Positions 44,081 through 55,200 of a stretch of DNA of 60,692 nucleotides are shown piece by piece (position 1 is the stretch's first letter; each line of letters starts with the position of its first letter). This DNA comes from a virus. The stretch is from positions 1 to 60,692 of IMG/VR virus record IMGVR_UViG_3300009376_001565; one strand, given 5' to 3'. The notes below the pieces were generated by a model. The model saw only the letters and a list, made by a program, of their open reading frames with translations, did not search any database and was not told the origin of the DNA. The translations under genes and the position numbers were made by a program.

Positions 44081-47000
44081 ATGGCTAAAGGATTTACCAA
44101 AAAAGCAATAAACAAACAGGATTTCCTGGTATTAAGAAAGTCTAGAGACGGTTCTGTTACAAATGTTATTGCCCCTAATGGTCTACAGGTAGGCTTAGCT
44201 GACGATAGGTTTGCTGCTGATCTAAAGGTTAAAGGTGTAATCAAAGCAGAGGGCGGAGTTACTGGGTCATTAACAAAGTTGGGTGATGGCTCCGATTATC
44301 TTCGAGCCGCGGCCGGTGGCTCTATTTCTCTTGTAACAGGATCTGACGGCTCTGTTACTATTTCTGCTGCTGGTGCCACAATAGACATCAGTGGTTTATC
44401 AACTACTCTTACTGATGCCGACGACATACACGACGATTTATTGGCTATCTATGATCTTAGTACAGAGACTGTAAAGAAGATAACGGTTGAAAGTATTGTA
44501 GAGTTTGCTGCCAAAGGGACATATTTTGGTACCGATTCTGGGCTTCGGGAATATGCCGGCCAGCTTTATCTAGACATCGGAGCCATCCAAGAAGCAGCAA
44601 TTGATGTAAGCACAGATTACTTTGTGTTTTCAGATGAAGACCAATCCAATGACCCAACTCGGAGAGAGAGTGTAGCCGATCTTGTTTCTGCCATAGCCGG
44701 TACAGCTACCACAACTGGCCTTGCTGCTTCATCTGGCGTGCTTAGCGTTGATATTAATAATCAATCAAACGTTACTGCCGCCACCGGTGATGAAGTTCTC
44801 ATTTTTGATGCAACTGATAATTCTCTAAAGAAAACAACTGTTGGGTCTATTCAGAATGCAGGTCAACAATTAGATATTGCTGGTTTATCTTCGACCTTAA
44901 CAAACTCTACATTGAACGCGTCTGATTTATTTGCAGTCGCAGATGTTTCGGATAGTAATACTGTTAAGAAACTAGATATAGAGGATCTTGCAGAATACAT
45001 GGTAAGTCAAACATCGTGGGGTCTGGCTGAGTCTTCAGGTAGGCTTTATTTTAAACCTAGCGCCCTCGGGACTGCTTCCCCCGATGTCTCGGCCGATTAT
45101 CTTGTTATCCAGGATGCAGATAGCGGTAGTAACCTAGGGAAGAGAACAGCTATATCATCAGTTGTTTCTGCTATGGCTGGATCAGTTACCACATCTGGCC
45201 TTGCTGCCTCGTCTGGCGTCTTAAATATTGACATAACAAACCAAGGAACACTCACTCTCCATGACGATGACGAGCTTCTTGTTTGGGATGACGATGCCTC
45301 TGCACTAAAGAAGACTACCGTATCAGCCCTAAACCAATCTATTCCATTAAATAGTTTGTCTGCTGCAGCTATTAACGTTGCTGCCGACAGTTTTGGGTTT
45401 ATTGACGCAGACGATAGTAATACGTCTAAGAAGGAATCAATAGCAGATCTTATTTCTGCTATAGCCGGGGGAGGTCTGGCTGCAACGTCTGGAGTCCTTA
45501 ATGTCGATTTACAGGAATTCTCTGAAGCCGCTATCGCGGTAGGTACAGATTATATGGTTTTCATCGATGGCGGCGCATCGGGAACTTCTAAAAAAGAGTC
45601 TGTCAGCGACTTTGTTTCTGGTGTTGCGGGCTCTGGTTTATCTGCATCATCAGGCCAGTTATCTTTAGATTTTGGTTCCAGTTCAGGTCAGGCAGCCCAG
45701 GGAAATAGTACTATCGCTGTAGTGGCCGGAGACGGCCTTAAGTCCGGTGGAACAGTTTCTGTTGGCACTGGAGGATCAGTTCAGCTAGACATTAAGGTTG
45801 GAGATTTTGCTGGTTCAGGATTAAAAGTGAGTACCGATGATTTGATGGTAGATGATTCTATTGTCGCTACTGTTTCTGGCTCAACATTTTCTGGAGTAGT
45901 AAATTTTAACAGTGGACTTTCTGGTTCCCTGACTACTTTGGCTGACGGAACTCCGTATCTTATCGGAAGCCCTAATATCCAGTTGACAACAGGGTCTAAC
46001 GGCGCTATAACATTTACAGCCACTGCAGCCGGTGGACTTGATATTGGTACGATTACCGGTGTTACTGCCGGAACAGGCTTATCTGGAGGTGGAACCGATG
46101 GTACCGTAACACTAAACATTGACCATTCAGAATTTTCTGTCTTAAATACGACAGCTGCCGATGATGACTATGTTCTTGTTGTAGACATTACAGATAGTAC
46201 GTTAAAGAAAGTTCTAGTTAGTAATTTACCTGGAGATATTCAAGGCATTACTGCCGGAACAGGCTTATCTGGCGGCGGAACTTCTGGAACTGTAACGCTA
46301 AACGTAGATCTTTCTAGTTTATCATCCGCGACGCCATCTCCAGGGGCAGATAGTTTCATTATGGCAGATGCCGATGATTCTGACGCAACTAAAAAAGGTT
46401 CTATGTCAGATTTTGTTGCCGCAACAGCTGGAAACGGGCTAACTGCAACAAATGGCGTACTTGCAGTTAACGATGCTATCGTTGCCACTATTTCAGGCTC
46501 AGTATTTTCCGGTCATGTTGGCGTTACTGGGTCGATTGAAGCTACGAGTTATGTATCTGGTTCTTTATTCAAGGCACCGGCACTTTCGGGGTCACTTACA
46601 AGACTCCACGACGGAAGCTCTTATCTTGTTGCCGGCACAGGTATTTCTATCGCGACAGGATCATCAGGGCAAGTCACTATTACTGGAAACGTAGGTGACA
46701 TCACTGGTGTTACTGCCGGAACAGGCTTATCTGGCGGCGGATCGTCAGGCGATGTTACGTTAACGATTGATAATTCAGTACTTGCAACACTGTCAGGCTC
46801 TCAGTTTTCCGGTAATGTCGGCATAACAGGCTCATTAGGTATTACGGGTGGCCTCTCTGGCTCGCTTACTCATCTTAGTGATGGTTCTAGTTACCTTGTA
46901 GCTGGAAGCAACGTAACGTTAGTTACGGGGTCTTCGGGGGCTGTAACTATTTCTGCATCTGCATCTGATACAACTTACAGCGCAGGAACTGGCTTAAGTT

Positions 47001-49279
47001 TAAGTGGTACAGAATTTTCCGTTGATAATACCGTAACGGCAACACTCACCGGTTCAACATTTTCTGGTACAATAACAGCTCCGGCGTTATCCGGCTCCTT
47101 AACACAGCTTTCGGATGGCTCAAGTTATCTTGTTGCTGGCACTAATGTCACTATTGCAACAGGTTCTTCAGGCGCAGTAACGATTACCGCCGCGGATACG
47201 GATACAACTTATACATCCTCAGATTTTACTCATGATGACTTAGCCGGATTCGTGGCCAATGAACATATCGATTGGACAGCATCATCTGCTGGAACCATTC
47301 ATGCAACCAATTATACAAATACCACGTATTCTGTCGGCGATGGCGGGCTAACTCAAAATAATTTTACGAACGATTTAAAATCTAAGCTAGATGGTATTGC
47401 TGCTGGTGCATCGGTCTTGGCAGTAACGTCTGGCTCGACTTCGGTACCAGATGTTTCTGCAATTAATTTTGATAACTTTGGATTAGTCCAGGATTTGGGC
47501 TCAAACCAGATTGCTATTACGGGTTCTATTGGCCCTGCAGAAGATGGCTCGTACTCAGCCGGTTTGTTCTCGGACTTTACTCCGAATACAACTGTGGGGA
47601 CTGCTATCGACAGATTTAATGAAGTATTGAAAGGTTTAGCACCAGCCGCTGCACCGAGTTTAGATGATGCAACATGTGTCGATTCTGGGGTATCGGCAAA
47701 ACTATCATTCGGGTCTTCGCAGTCTATTTCGGGCTATACAAATGCCGTCCCATCTGGCCTGACACCGACAGATAATTTATCAGACATAAATATAAATGGG
47801 ACTTACAGCTCCGGAGTAACTAGTAATGATGTAAGGCGAGCTTGTTTTGCTGGTGCAACAGTTATAAATGGTACACTTAACGATGATATATCTGCAGACG
47901 GAGTCAATTATGCCGCGGATTCATTTGGAAATGGCGATCAGGGTACGCTGAAATTATATGTCAACGATAACTCTACAGAGATTCATTCAGTAAACTTAGG
48001 CTCATTCGGTTCAGGAAATTCCTTAAATAGCGACGGCTCTGGTTTTAATCTTTCTGCAGCAACTGTTGGGCATTTTTCAGATAGCAGTAATTTTGATACA
48101 TTTCAACATCGGCAAGGAACGTATATTATTACTGCTGCGAGCCAAAGGAATGGCTGGAACTATGCTAGAGTAACCCATACAGTTGGTAGCTCGACTACAA
48201 CCACGAACTATATCGAGTGGGTAAACGATTCAGACAATAATGCACTAGCTGCTGCTGGTTCTGCAATGGATACTCTGTCAATGACCGGTACAAAAAATCT
48301 CTCCGGGGTTAAGTACAATACCGGCGGAACCGCCCAATATCGAATCCGTATTACAAATGCTTATCGAAATGTATATTCTACTTCAAACATTACGTTTTCA
48401 GAAACCAACTGTTCTATTCCAAACCAGGCCTTTCCATCCATAAATCATGCTGGAGGAGAGGATGAAACAAAGGTTCTTCACCTTACGGGTTCGGTTACAA
48501 TTACAGGAGATCCGATCTTGAACGGTTCAATTTCTGCCAACACTACTGTTCCTCATCCGCTTAAATCAAGTCTTTCAAACGTTGGATCTCAGAGTATCAG
48601 TGGAATTCTTTTGTATGACCTATCGGATACATCATCTATTACATCAGAATCATTTAGGGGCGAGTCTTATAGGCTTGTTTCTGGTAGTTATGCGAATCAA
48701 GCCGCTGTTAGCGCCGGCGGGAATGCTTGGGATTCTACAACGAGTCTAACTACAGTCGACGGGTTGCTATATTATAATTCGCGCCTATACGCACCCGCAC
48801 AAGGGGGAGTGAGTGGAGACTTTAGGAATTCTTCTGATGGTGGCTCAATTTCGAATGGGCCATCGAGTAACGTAAACTATAGCGGGTTAACATCGGGTAC
48901 AAGAACTTTTTATAGGAAGTTCCAAAATAATTCTGGTGGATCAAAAACAAACTTTGATTTAACAATCAATGGTTCCGGAACAATCGTTTCTCACGGAACT
49001 GCTTTTTCCTCATCTAGGATAAAAGTTTTTGTTAAGCTACCAGAAACATCTAGCTCTTTTGCAACAGGGTGGATGGATCTAGCCACGGCATTTGCAACTG
49101 GCCAAGTATCTGATGGTGATGGATGTTTGGCAGGTTCATTAGATTCCAGCCTAAATGCAACTAATGAAATAACGTTTGGAACGCAGTCAATTGGGGACGA
49201 TGAATGGGTGGTCGTAATAATTAAAACTGATGCTAGTTTTAGCGGGTATATTTCTTCCATGAGCGTAAGTTGGAGTTAA
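44081..49279 (+). CDS. Long tail fibre protein 1, repeat shaft
   Basis: The 1732-residue protein begins MAKGFTKKAINKQDFLVLRK, a likely attachment region. Shaft residues about 60-1130 are repeats: units with DSNTSKKESIADLISAIAG, several VTAGTGLSGGG-x-G-x-VTL units, and five copies of SGSLTxLxDGSSYLVAG followed by TGSSGAVTIS. A FVANEHIDWT module occurs once near 1060. Residues about 1148-1732 form a non-repetitive tip shared with the next gene. A ribosome-binding site GGAGAGG precedes the ATG. It should be a trimeric beta-structured fibre for host binding. No S74-type chaperone ending is seen. Confidence 0.8.
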   Translation: MAKGFTKKAINKQDFLVLRKSRDGSVTNVIAPNGLQVGLADDRFAADLKVKGVIKAEGGVTGSLTKLGDGSDYLRAAAGGSISLVTGSDGSVTISAAGATIDISGLSTTLTDADDIHDDLLAIYDLSTETVKKITVESIVEFAAKGTYFGTDSGLREYAGQLYLDIGAIQEAAIDVSTDYFVFSDEDQSNDPTRRESVADLVSAIAGTATTTGLAASSGVLSVDINNQSNVTAATGDEVLIFDATDNSLKKTTVGSIQNAGQQLDIAGLSSTLTNSTLNASDLFAVADVSDSNTVKKLDIEDLAEYMVSQTSWGLAESSGRLYFKPSALGTASPDVSADYLVIQDADSGSNLGKRTAISSVVSAMAGSVTTSGLAASSGVLNIDITNQGTLTLHDDDELLVWDDDASALKKTTVSALNQSIPLNSLSAAAINVAADSFGFIDADDSNTSKKESIADLISAIAGGGLAATSGVLNVDLQEFSEAAIAVGTDYMVFIDGGASGTSKKESVSDFVSGVAGSGLSASSGQLSLDFGSSSGQAAQGNSTIAVVAGDGLKSGGTVSVGTGGSVQLDIKVGDFAGSGLKVSTDDLMVDDSIVATVSGSTFSGVVNFNSGLSGSLTTLADGTPYLIGSPNIQLTTGSNGAITFTATAAGGLDIGTITGVTAGTGLSGGGTDGTVTLNIDHSEFSVLNTTAADDDYVLVVDITDSTLKKVLVSNLPGDIQGITAGTGLSGGGTSGTVTLNVDLSSLSSATPSPGADSFIMADADDSDATKKGSMSDFVAATAGNGLTATNGVLAVNDAIVATISGSVFSGHVGVTGSIEATSYVSGSLFKAPALSGSLTRLHDGSSYLVAGTGISIATGSSGQVTITGNVGDITGVTAGTGLSGGGSSGDVTLTIDNSVLATLSGSQFSGNVGITGSLGITGGLSGSLTHLSDGSSYLVAGSNVTLVTGSSGAVTISASASDTTYSAGTGLSLSGTEFSVDNTVTATLTGSTFSGTITAPALSGSLTQLSDGSSYLVAGTNVTIATGSSGAVTITAADTDTTYTSSDFTHDDLAGFVANEHIDWTASSAGTIHATNYTNTTYSVGDGGLTQNNFTNDLKSKLDGIAAGASVLAVTSGSTSVPDVSAINFDNFGLVQDLGSNQIAITGSIGPAEDGSYSAGLFSDFTPNTTVGTAIDRFNEVLKGLAPAAAPSLDDATCVDSGVSAKLSFGSSQSISGYTNAVPSGLTPTDNLSDININGTYSSGVTSNDVRRACFAGATVINGTLNDDISADGVNYAADSFGNGDQGTLKLYVNDNSTEIHSVNLGSFGSGNSLNSDGSGFNLSAATVGHFSDSSNFDTFQHRQGTYIITAASQRNGWNYARVTHTVGSSTTTTNYIEWVNDSDNNALAAAGSAMDTLSMTGTKNLSGVKYNTGGTAQYRIRITNAYRNVYSTSNITFSETNCSIPNQAFPSINHAGGEDETKVLHLTGSVTITGDPILNGSISANTTVPHPLKSSLSNVGSQSISGILLYDLSDTSSITSESFRGESYRLVSGSYANQAAVSAGGNAWDSTTSLTTVDGLLYYNSRLYAPAQGGVSGDFRNSSDGGSISNGPSSNVNYSGLTSGTRTFYRKFQNNSGGSKTNFDLTINGSGTIVSHGTAFSSSRIKVFVKLPETSSSFATGWMDLATAFATGQVSDGDGCLAGSLDSSLNATNEITFGTQSIGDDEWVVVIIKTDASFSGYISSMSVSWS
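44265..47420 (+). repeat. Protein-coding repeat array in fibre gene 1
   Basis: The array mixes three unit types in frame: the DADDS-x-T-x-KKES-x-x-DL-x-SAIAG type in the first half, the VTAGTGLSGGG type (three clear copies near 46060, 46250 and 46710) and the SGSLT-x-L-x-DGSSYL type (near 44265, 45925, 46590, 46865 and 47095). The DNA is only partly conserved between copies, so the repeats are best seen in the protein. Confidence 0.8.
47521..49276 (+). other. Shared fibre-tip coding region, copy in gene 1
   Basis: Beginning at GPAEDGSYSAGLFSDF, this stretch encodes about 585 non-repetitive residues to the end of fibre 1. It aligns collinearly with the end of fibre 2 (from 59103): matching blocks include GTAIDRFNEVLKGLAP / GTAIDKFNEVLRSLAP, YIEWVNDSDNNALAAAG / YVEWVNDPDSNALAAAG and KVLHLTG. 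The tip probably contacts the host receptor or caps the shaft. Confidence 0.85.
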
Positions 49280-49285
49280 CAGTTA

Positions 49286-52200
49286 ATGTCTTATGATTCA
49301 AAAACAGAAAGGCTTATCTCGATCAAGAAGTTGGCAGGAAAGGCCCATACTTCAAACGACAAGGGTTTATCTAATGAGGCTTTACCTTCTGGCATTACGA
49401 TTACATCGGAAACTGTCTTTGGGGAATCGATTACGGGTTCACCATCTAGTACCGCCCTGTATACGATTACCGGGAAGGTAGAATACGTAAGGTTTCCGGT
49501 TACGTTTATTGCGGGCAGCGATACATCAAGCGGCCGCCACGGATTTGAGCTAAAGTTACCTGCTGATTATGAATCTGCTTCTTCTAATCCAAACGCAGGA
49601 ACATACCCATTTCAAAATAATCAAAGCATTCAGATAACCTCTGGAAGTTTACAGCTTGTCCCAACATCTTTTTCAACCTCCTACGAAGCTAAACCATACT
49701 ATGGCGGAAACACAACAAAAGGTTCTGGGACACAAATACCTGTTCTCGATGCTCGAGATTGGTATATGGATTATTTCAATGGCATCTTTTTTCAGCAAGA
49801 TCCGCCAGGAACAGGAGATCATGCTAACAATCCAGACTATATTGAAGCCTATCTTTACATTGGCGATTTTTTATCGACCGTTGTTGCTAATGTTGATACA
49901 GACACAACCTATACGGCCGGTGACGGACTAGATCTTTCTTCTACAACGTTTGCCTTAGATCTTAAATCTGGCTCTGGCTTGGTAATTGATTCGACAGAAT
50001 TAGGGATTGACGATTCTATTTTGGCAACAATTTCGGGTTCGGTATTTTCAGGGCATGTTGGTGTTACTGGCTCGATTCATTCTACAGCAGAATTGAGTGG
50101 TTCATTAGTGAAAGCACCGGCGCTATCTGGATCATTAACCCACTTAGAAGACGGCTCAAGTTATCTTGTTGCTGGTACTAATGTTACTATAGCTACCGGA
50201 TCTTCCGGCGCGATTACTATCTCTTCTGCCGATACGAATACTGATACAACCTATACAGCTGGCACAGGGCTAGATTTGACAGGTACGCAATTTAGTGTAG
50301 ACTCTAGCGTATTCGCCCTCCGGTCGGGAACTACCTTTACTGGAGATGTAGAGTTTACACAAGATGTAACAATTTCCGGAACTTTAAATGTATACGAAGT
50401 AAAAAGTACACTAGTTTCGTCTAGTATCATTTTCAAAAGTGGTTCTACTAAGTTTGGTAATTCATCAGATGATTTACATCAGTTTACTGGGTCTGCATCG
50501 TTCCTTAGCGGCCTATCTGGTTCCTTAACGCACCTCCCAGACGGAAGCTCTTACCTTGTTGCCGGCTCAAATGTTCAGATCGCAACAGGTTCTTCGGGCG
50601 CAATTACTATTTCCTCGACAGATACGAACACAACATACTCGAGCTCAGATTTTACTCATGACGATCTTGCAGGTTTCGTGGCTAACGAACACATCGATTG
50701 GACAGCATCATCTGCCGGAACAATTCACGCAACTAATTACACAAATACTACATATTCTGTTGGTGACGGAGGGTTGACCCAGAATAATTTTACAAATGAT
50801 CTAAAATCTAAACTAGACGGGATTGCTGCTGGTGCAACGGCCACTGTTGATCTAACTGTTTCTGGTGCGGGGACAGTTCATGCAGATAACTACACTGATA
50901 CAGATACGACATATACTGCAGGAACCGGCCTAGAGTTATCTAGTACTGAATTTTCTGTTAATGATTCAGTTGTCGCTACTCTTTCTGGTTCGGTATTCTC
51001 CGGCCACATTGGTGTCACAGGCTCAATTCACTCTACTGCAGAAGTTAGCGGCTCCTTGTTAAAGGCTTCTGCGCTTTCAGGCTCCTTAACACACCTTACA
51101 GATGGCTCTTCTTACCTCATTGCCGGTACTAACGTCCAGATTACTACGGGATCGTCGGGTGCAATAACGGTTTCTTCGACAGATACCAATACAACATACG
51201 CCTCTTCAGATTTTACTCACGATGACCTGACTGGTTTTGTTGCAAACGAACATATAGATTGGACGCAAGCCTCTGCAGGCACAATCCATACATCTAACTA
51301 CACTGATACAAATACCACGTATACGGCCGGCGACGGTTTAGACCTGGGAGGTACAGAATTTTCTTTAGATCTGAAGTCTGGATCAGGTCTTACCATAGAT
51401 TCTACCGAACTATCTATAGACAATTCTATCCTAGCAACTCTCTCCGGCTCAGTATTCTCCGGCCACGTTGGCGTTACTGGTTCTATCCATTCCACGGCAG
51501 AAGTTAGTGGCTCAATTTTAAAGGCGCCTGTTTTATCTGGTTCTTTAACCCAGCTAGAAGATGGTACATCTTATTTGATAGCAGGTACCAATGTTCAGAT
51601 TGTTACCGGCTCTACTGGCGCGATTACAGTTTCATCGACCGATACAAATACCACATATTCGTCTTCTGATTTCGACCATGATCAGTTAACGAACTTTGTG
51701 GCCAACGAACACATCGATTGGACAGCATCATCTGCTGGAACCATTCATGCAACCAATTATACTAATACAACATATACCGCCGGCGACGGCTTAGACTTAA
51801 GCGGAACAGAATTTGGGCTAGATTTAAAATCTGGGTCCGGTCTTATCATAACCTCTACAGAGTTAGGCATTGACGATGCGATTATAGCAACGTTATCAGG
51901 GTCAGTATTTTCAGGACATGTCGGTGTTACCGGTTCAATCCATGCTACGGCCGAGATTAGTGGTTCTATTCTTAAATCACCAGCTATTTCCGGTTCGTTA
52001 ACTCATCTAGAGGATGGTAGTTCTTATCTTCTTGCTGGTTCAAACGTTACTATCGCGACAGGATCTTCTGGTGCTATTACTATTTCTGCGGCAGCAGATC
52101 AAAATGTGTTCAGTACAATTTCAGTCTCAGGCCAAGATAATGTTGTCGCGGACGCAAGTACCGATACTCTGACTTTGGCAGCCGGATCTAACGTTACGAT

Positions 52201-55200
52201 AACAACCAACGCTGCATCGGATACTATTACAATTGCTTCTACTGACACGAATACAACATATTCAAGCTCAGATTTTACCCATGATGACCTAACTGGATTT
52301 GTAGCTAATGAACACATCGATTGGGCATCTGCTTCTGCGGGTACTATCCACGCCACAAATTACACGAATACGACATATTCGGTAGGAGATGGAGGCTTAA
52401 CTCAAAATAATTTTACGAACGATTTAAAATCTAAGCTAGACGGTATTGCTGCAAGTGCTACAGCTACCGTAGACCTGACCGTTTCGGGTGCTGGAACAGT
52501 TCACGCAGATAACTACACCGATACCAATACAACTTATACGGCAGGATCTGGTCTTGATCTCTCTGGGACAGCATTTAGTGTTGATTCTAGCGTTGTTGCT
52601 TTAAGAACAGGAACAACATTCACTGGCGATGTTGTTGTATCTGGAACGCTAACGGCAACAGAAATAAAGACAACATTCGTTTCTTCGAGTATTATTTACG
52701 AAAGCGGCTCAACCAAATTTGGGGATTCGTCTGGAGATGTCCATCAATTTACTGGGTCTGCACAATTTAAAAACGGTTTATCTGGCTCATTAACTCATCT
52801 ACCTGACGGATCTTCTTATCTAGTAGCCGGATCAAATGTTACTATTGCAACAGGATCAGCAGGGGCAATAACAATTTCTGCACAGATCGATGCTGGCGAA
52901 GGCGATATCACTGCGGTTACTGCTGGAACCGGTTTGTCTGGAGGCGCAACATCTGGTGCTGCAACTTTGGCAATTGACAATGCGATCGTCGCGACGCTGA
53001 CGGGTTCGATATTCTCCGGCCATGTTGGTGTAACTGGTTCAGTACATTCTACAGCAGAACTTAGCGGGTCATTAATTAAGGCGCCTGCTTTATCAGGGTC
53101 ACTAACCCATCTCGAAGACGGTAGTTCATACATGGTTGCCGGCTCGAATATAACCATCGCGACTGGCTCTTCTGGGGCTGTGACGATTTCGTCGACAGAC
53201 ACAAACACGACATACACAAACACAGATTTCGACCATGATCAGTTAACGAACTTCGTAGCCAACGAACATATCGACTGGACTCAGTCTGGTGCTGGAACGA
53301 TTCATGCAACAAATTATACGAATACCAATACGACTTATACGGCGGGGGACGGGTTAGACTTAGGCGGAACAGAATTTTCGTTAGACCTTAAGTCTGGATC
53401 AGGCCTTACAATAACGGCAACAGAGTTGGGGATAGACGATTCTATCCTAGCAACTCTTTCTGGCTCAGTATTTTCCGGTCACGTCGGCGTTACTGGCTCG
53501 ATTCATTCTACAGCAGAAGTTAGTGGTTCAATTCTTCGGGCACCGGTTTTATCAGGGTCACTAACCCATCTCGAAGATGGATCTTCTTATCTAGTAGCCG
53601 GATCAAATGTTACAATAGTCTCAGGTTCATCAGGTGCCGTTACTATTTCTGCTACCGCAGCCGCAGATGTATTTAAGACAATTTCAGTAGCCGGTCAAGA
53701 TAATGTTGTCGCAGATGCCACCACGGACACTTTGACCTTAGCTGCAGGCCCCAATGTAACTATTACGACTAACGCTGCCTCTGACACAATTACTATTGCG
53801 TCTGCAGACACTAATACAACTTACTCATCTTCTGATTTTGACCATGATCAATTAACGAACTTCGTGGCCAACGAACACATTGATTGGACTCAGGCTTCTG
53901 CCGGAACTATACATTCTAGCAACTATACAGATACAAATACCACGTATACCGCAGGGGACGGACTAGGTCTTTCTAGTACTACCTTCAGTTTAGATTTAAA
54001 ATCCAATGCTGGCTTAAAGATTGATTCCGCTGAATTAGCAATTGATAATACGGTTGTTGCTACTCTTTCAGGCTCAGATTTTTCTGGAACCGTAAAGGCG
54101 CCAGCGCTTAGTGGTTCGTTAACGAAACTTGAAGATGGCTCTTCTTATCTCATTGCAGGATCGAATGTAACGATAACAACAGGTTCTAGTGGGGCCGTAA
54201 CTATAACAGCCGCTGGTGATATAGGTGGTTCTGGGGCTGCAAACGGTATTGCTACTTGGTCAGGGGCAAACACCTTAACATCAGATACCGATTTCACTTG
54301 GAACGGCTCTCTCTTAAACGTTCAGGGTGATGCAAACCTAAATGGAACAGTAGTAATAAACCAGAGTGGAGCTGATAAAGATTTTAGAGTAGAGTCGAAC
54401 AATAAAAGCAATGCTTTCGAAGTTGATGGTACCTTAGACATGGTACTTATCCATTCCGGAGATCTCTCAGATCCATCCGGTTATGGCTCATCCCCGGCTG
54501 ATCCTGATCCAAAATCTTTTACAGATACAAATTTCTTTGTGTCTGGCTCTATAGGCTCTCGGGGCTCTACTACAAAAGGCACTTCTGTTTTTGGAGGGGA
54601 CATAGTTGCCTCTGGTTCACTTGTAGTTCATGCAGGGATTTCTGGTTCATTAACCCAACTAGAAGACGGTAGTTCATATCTTATTGCAGGAACAAACGTA
54701 CAGATTGCTACTGGCTCATCAGGCGCAGTTACTATTTCATCAACGGACACAAATACGACGTATACATCTTCAGACTTTACACATGACGATTTGACAGGCT
54801 TCGTAGCCAATGAACATATCGACTGGACTCAGTCTGGCGCTGGAACGATTCATGCAACGAATTATACAGATACAAATACTACATACACTGCTGGAACCGG
54901 TTTAGATCTTTCTGGAACAGAATTTTCTCTGGATCTCCATGCGAACTCCGGTTTAGTTATTGATTCCACCGAATTGTCGATTGATGATTCTGTGATTGCC
55001 ACCCTGTCAGGCTCTGTCTTTTCAGGCCACGTTGGTGTAACCGGCTCAATTCATTCCACGTCGACCGTTAGTGGTTCACTTTTAAAGGCTCCCGCATTGA
55101 CAGGGTCGTTAACCCGCCTTGAAGATGGAACTTCGTATTTGATAGCTGGAAACAATATTCAAGTATCGACAGGTTCAACGGGTGCGATAACAATTTCATC

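Noticed and set aside
45781-46119. Pro/Val-rich 112-residue open frame on the minus strand inside fibre 1
   Set aside because: It is the antisense reading of Gly/Thr/Ser repeats. It lacks a ribosome-binding site and its repeats mirror the sense-strand modules.
52816-53223. 135-residue minus-strand frame (and similar ones near 51298, 52099, 54628, 55216, 57856 and 58828)
   Set aside because: All lie opposite the giant fibre frame and are near copies of one another because the sense repeats are; no independent coding evidence.
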